This document shows, piece after piece, positions 62,831 through 64,000 of a DNA stretch of 64,000 nucleotides. Numbering within the stretch: position 1 is the first letter of the stretch; every line of letters begins with the position of its first letter. Below the pieces are notes generated by a model. The model had not been told where the DNA came from, searched no databases, and was given only the letters and a program-made list of their open reading frames with translations. Source of the stretch: Bergeyella sp. (GTDB lineage Bacteria > Bacteroidota > Bacteroidia > Flavobacteriales > Weeksellaceae); assembly GCA_030263285.1 (NCBI GenBank), contig SZYB01000002.1, forward strand, positions 186,001 through 250,000, read 5' to 3'. Made by a program: the position numbers and the translations under genes.

Positions 62831-64000
62831 ATGAAGATTGTTGTATTAGGTGGTGGAGAAAGTGGCTTTGGGGCAGCCTATCTCGCTAAAAAAAAAGGGA
62901 TGAAAGTGTGGCTGTCTGACAGGGGAAAAATTAAAGACCATTACAAGAAACTCCTTGCGGAGCATAATATTCCCTTTGAAGAAAATGGACACGATGAAGA
63001 GAGAGTTATGGACGCAGACTGGGTCATAAAATCTCCGGGCATACCCAAAAAAAGCCCCATAATAGAAAAAATAAAACAGAAAGGCATTCGTCTTTCTTCG
63101 GAGATAGAGTTTGGGTTCGAGTTTACACAGGCAAAAATAATTGCCGTTACAGGGAGCAACGGAAAAACCACAACCGCGTCGCTTATCTATCACATACTGA
63201 AAGAAGACGGAAAGCACGTAGCACTGGCGGGAAATATCGGGAAAAGCTTTGCAAGGCAACTTGCCGATGAGGGTTTTGATTATTATGTGCTGGAAGTAAG
63301 CTCTTTCCAGCTGGATGATATCCAAAACTTCAGACCCTATATTTCGCTTTTGCTCAATCTGTCTCCGGATCATCTGGATCAGTATAACTACAACTACGAA
63401 GAATATGCCCTAGCGAAATTCAGAATTACCGAAAATCAAGAAAACGACAATTATTTCATTTACAACAAAGACGATAAAATGAGTAGGACGCTTTTGGAAA
63501 AAATAGAAATAAAAGCGAAAAAAATACCTTTTTCATTGAACAAAACGTTAGAAAACGGAGGGTATGTTCAAGGGAAAAAAATGAAGATACGCGAGAAAAA
63601 TATAAACTTTTCCATGAATGTAGAGGACTTGAACCTGGTAGGCAGACACAACATTGCCAACAGCCTTGCCGCTTCTGTTGCAGGAAAAATACTAAACATA
63701 AACAATGAAAGTATCCGTAATTCTCTTATGACGTTTCAAGCTGTCCCGCACAGATTGGAGCCCATAGCCGAGCTGGATAACGTTCTTTATATCAACGATA
63801 GTAAAGCCACTAACGTAAATGCCGCATATTATGCCTTGGAGAGTATGTCCAGACCTACGATCTGGATTACGGGAGGAACAGATAAGGGGAATGATTATTC
63901 CGAGATAGAAACTTTGGTAAAGAAAAAAGTAAAAGCTATCGTATGTCTGGGATTGGACAATGATAAAATCGTAAATTTTTTCAGAGACAAAAAAAAATTT
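62831..64000 (+). CDS. murD: UDP-N-acetylmuramoylalanine--D-glutamate ligase (3' truncated by window)
   Basis: The frame is open from ATG 62831 to the window end, giving 390 of about 450 residues. MurD adds D-glutamate to UDP-MurNAc-L-Ala. The N-terminal nucleotide fold VVLGGGESGFGAAYLA (about 4-19), the ATP loop VTGSNGKTTTASLIYHIL (about 107-124), LLNLSPDHLDQYN (about 176-188), and the domain 3 VPHRLEPIAE and INDSKATNVNAAYYALES (about 318-335) are diagnostic. It is five bases after mraY and continues the dcw cluster; ftsW, murG and murC are expected next. Confidence 0.96.
   Translation, partial: MKIVVLGGGESGFGAAYLAKKKGMKVWLSDRGKIKDHYKKLLAEHNIPFEENGHDEERVMDADWVIKSPGIPKKSPIIEKIKQKGIRLSSEIEFGFEFTQAKIIAVTGSNGKTTTASLIYHILKEDGKHVALAGNIGKSFARQLADEGFDYYVLEVSSFQLDDIQNFRPYISLLLNLSPDHLDQYNYNYEEYALAKFRITENQENDNYFIYNKDDKMSRTLLEKIEIKAKKIPFSLNKTLENGGYVQGKKMKIREKNINFSMNVEDLNLVGRHNIANSLAASVAGKILNINNESIRNSLMTFQAVPHRLEPIAELDNVLYINDSKATNVNAAYYALESMSRPTIWITGGTDKGNDYSEIETLVKKKVKAIVCLGLDNDKIVNFFRDKKKF

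Noticed and set aside
1..64000. CRISPR arrays, transposons, prophage genes, toxin-antitoxin pairs, other tRNAs or rRNAs, tmRNA and RNase P RNA
   Set aside because: I scanned the intergenic stretches for regular repeats, transposase/integrase motifs and tRNA T-arm patterns and found only tRNA-Val; nothing else could be supported.

Overview
The window looks like a chromosomal segment from a member of the Flavobacteriia (Bacteroidota; order Flavobacteriales). Three things support this. First, several proteins belong to families largely restricted to that group: DUF4271 beside hemD, DUF4293 beside rho, DUF4296 lipoprotein, a PolB-like 3'-5' exonuclease (PF10108 type), a pRiA4b ORF-3-like protein and a Cys-rich FeoB partner. 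Second, gene orders are flavobacterial: rsfS-ftsH-LUD-cdsA-psd, exbB-exbD-tonB-folC, and engB / alpha-beta hydrolase / mraZ-rsmH-ftsL-ftsI-murE-mraY-murD. Third, many genes are preceded by the Bacteroidota -7 box TAnnTTTG, twice with TTTG exactly 19 bases upstream, and Shine-Dalgarno sites are mostly absent. The family or genus cannot be fixed from the window.

Layout. 1-2.2 kb: 3' part of accC, then rocD. 2.2-4.7 kb: gene-poor, with one minus-strand GT4 glycosyltransferase. 4.7-7.8 kb: GNAT, gltX, accA. 7.8-9.3 kb: no intact gene, with minus-strand coding-like fragments. 9.3-10.7 kb: TrmH-family methyltransferase and a bestrophin-like channel. 11.0-12.2 kb: a decayed TonB-dependent receptor that runs up to the prfA promoter. 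12.2-19.4 kb: prfA, a DUF885 lipoprotein (minus), exbB-exbD-tonB-folC, tRNA-Val(UAC) and a strong terminator. 19.7-30.9 kb: GT9, sufE, small YgjV-like protein, clpC, feoA-feoB-Cys-rich partner, glmM, TPR protein, exonuclease, DUF59 protein. 30.9-37.1 kb: minus genes (pRiA4b-like, hemD, DUF4271, birA) around a plus cluster (GT2, DUF4296, tgt, lptG-like). 37.2-41.9 kb: rsfS, ftsH, LUD protein, cdsA, psd. 41.9-46.8 kb: MsbA-like ABC exporter, DUF4293, rho, sodB. 46.9-56.2 kb: mutS, flavoprotein, thioesterase, thiL, pepT, HMG-CoA lyase, engB, hydrolase. 56.3-64 kb: the start of the division/cell-wall (dcw) cluster, running out of the window inside murD.

Together the genes cover membrane lipid synthesis (accC, accA, birA, cdsA, psd), envelope export (LptG-like, MsbA-like, GT9/GT2/GT4), peptidoglycan synthesis and septation, iron uptake and Fe-S assembly (feoAB, exbBD-tonB, sufE, DUF59), and core information processing (gltX, prfA, tgt, rsfS, rho, mutS). 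I see no insertion sequence, integrase, prophage, CRISPR array or toxin-antitoxin pair. Long non-coding stretches plus a clearly eroded receptor gene suggest ongoing gene loss, as in a host-associated or specialised lineage; this is inference. I did not find a convincing new multi-gene system. The most interesting items are the receptor pseudogene, an array of MraZ operator repeats, near-leaderless starts, a very long N-terminal insertion in Rho, a tRNA-guanine transglycosylase without the usual zinc cysteines, and unidentified coding relics at 7.8-9.3 kb.
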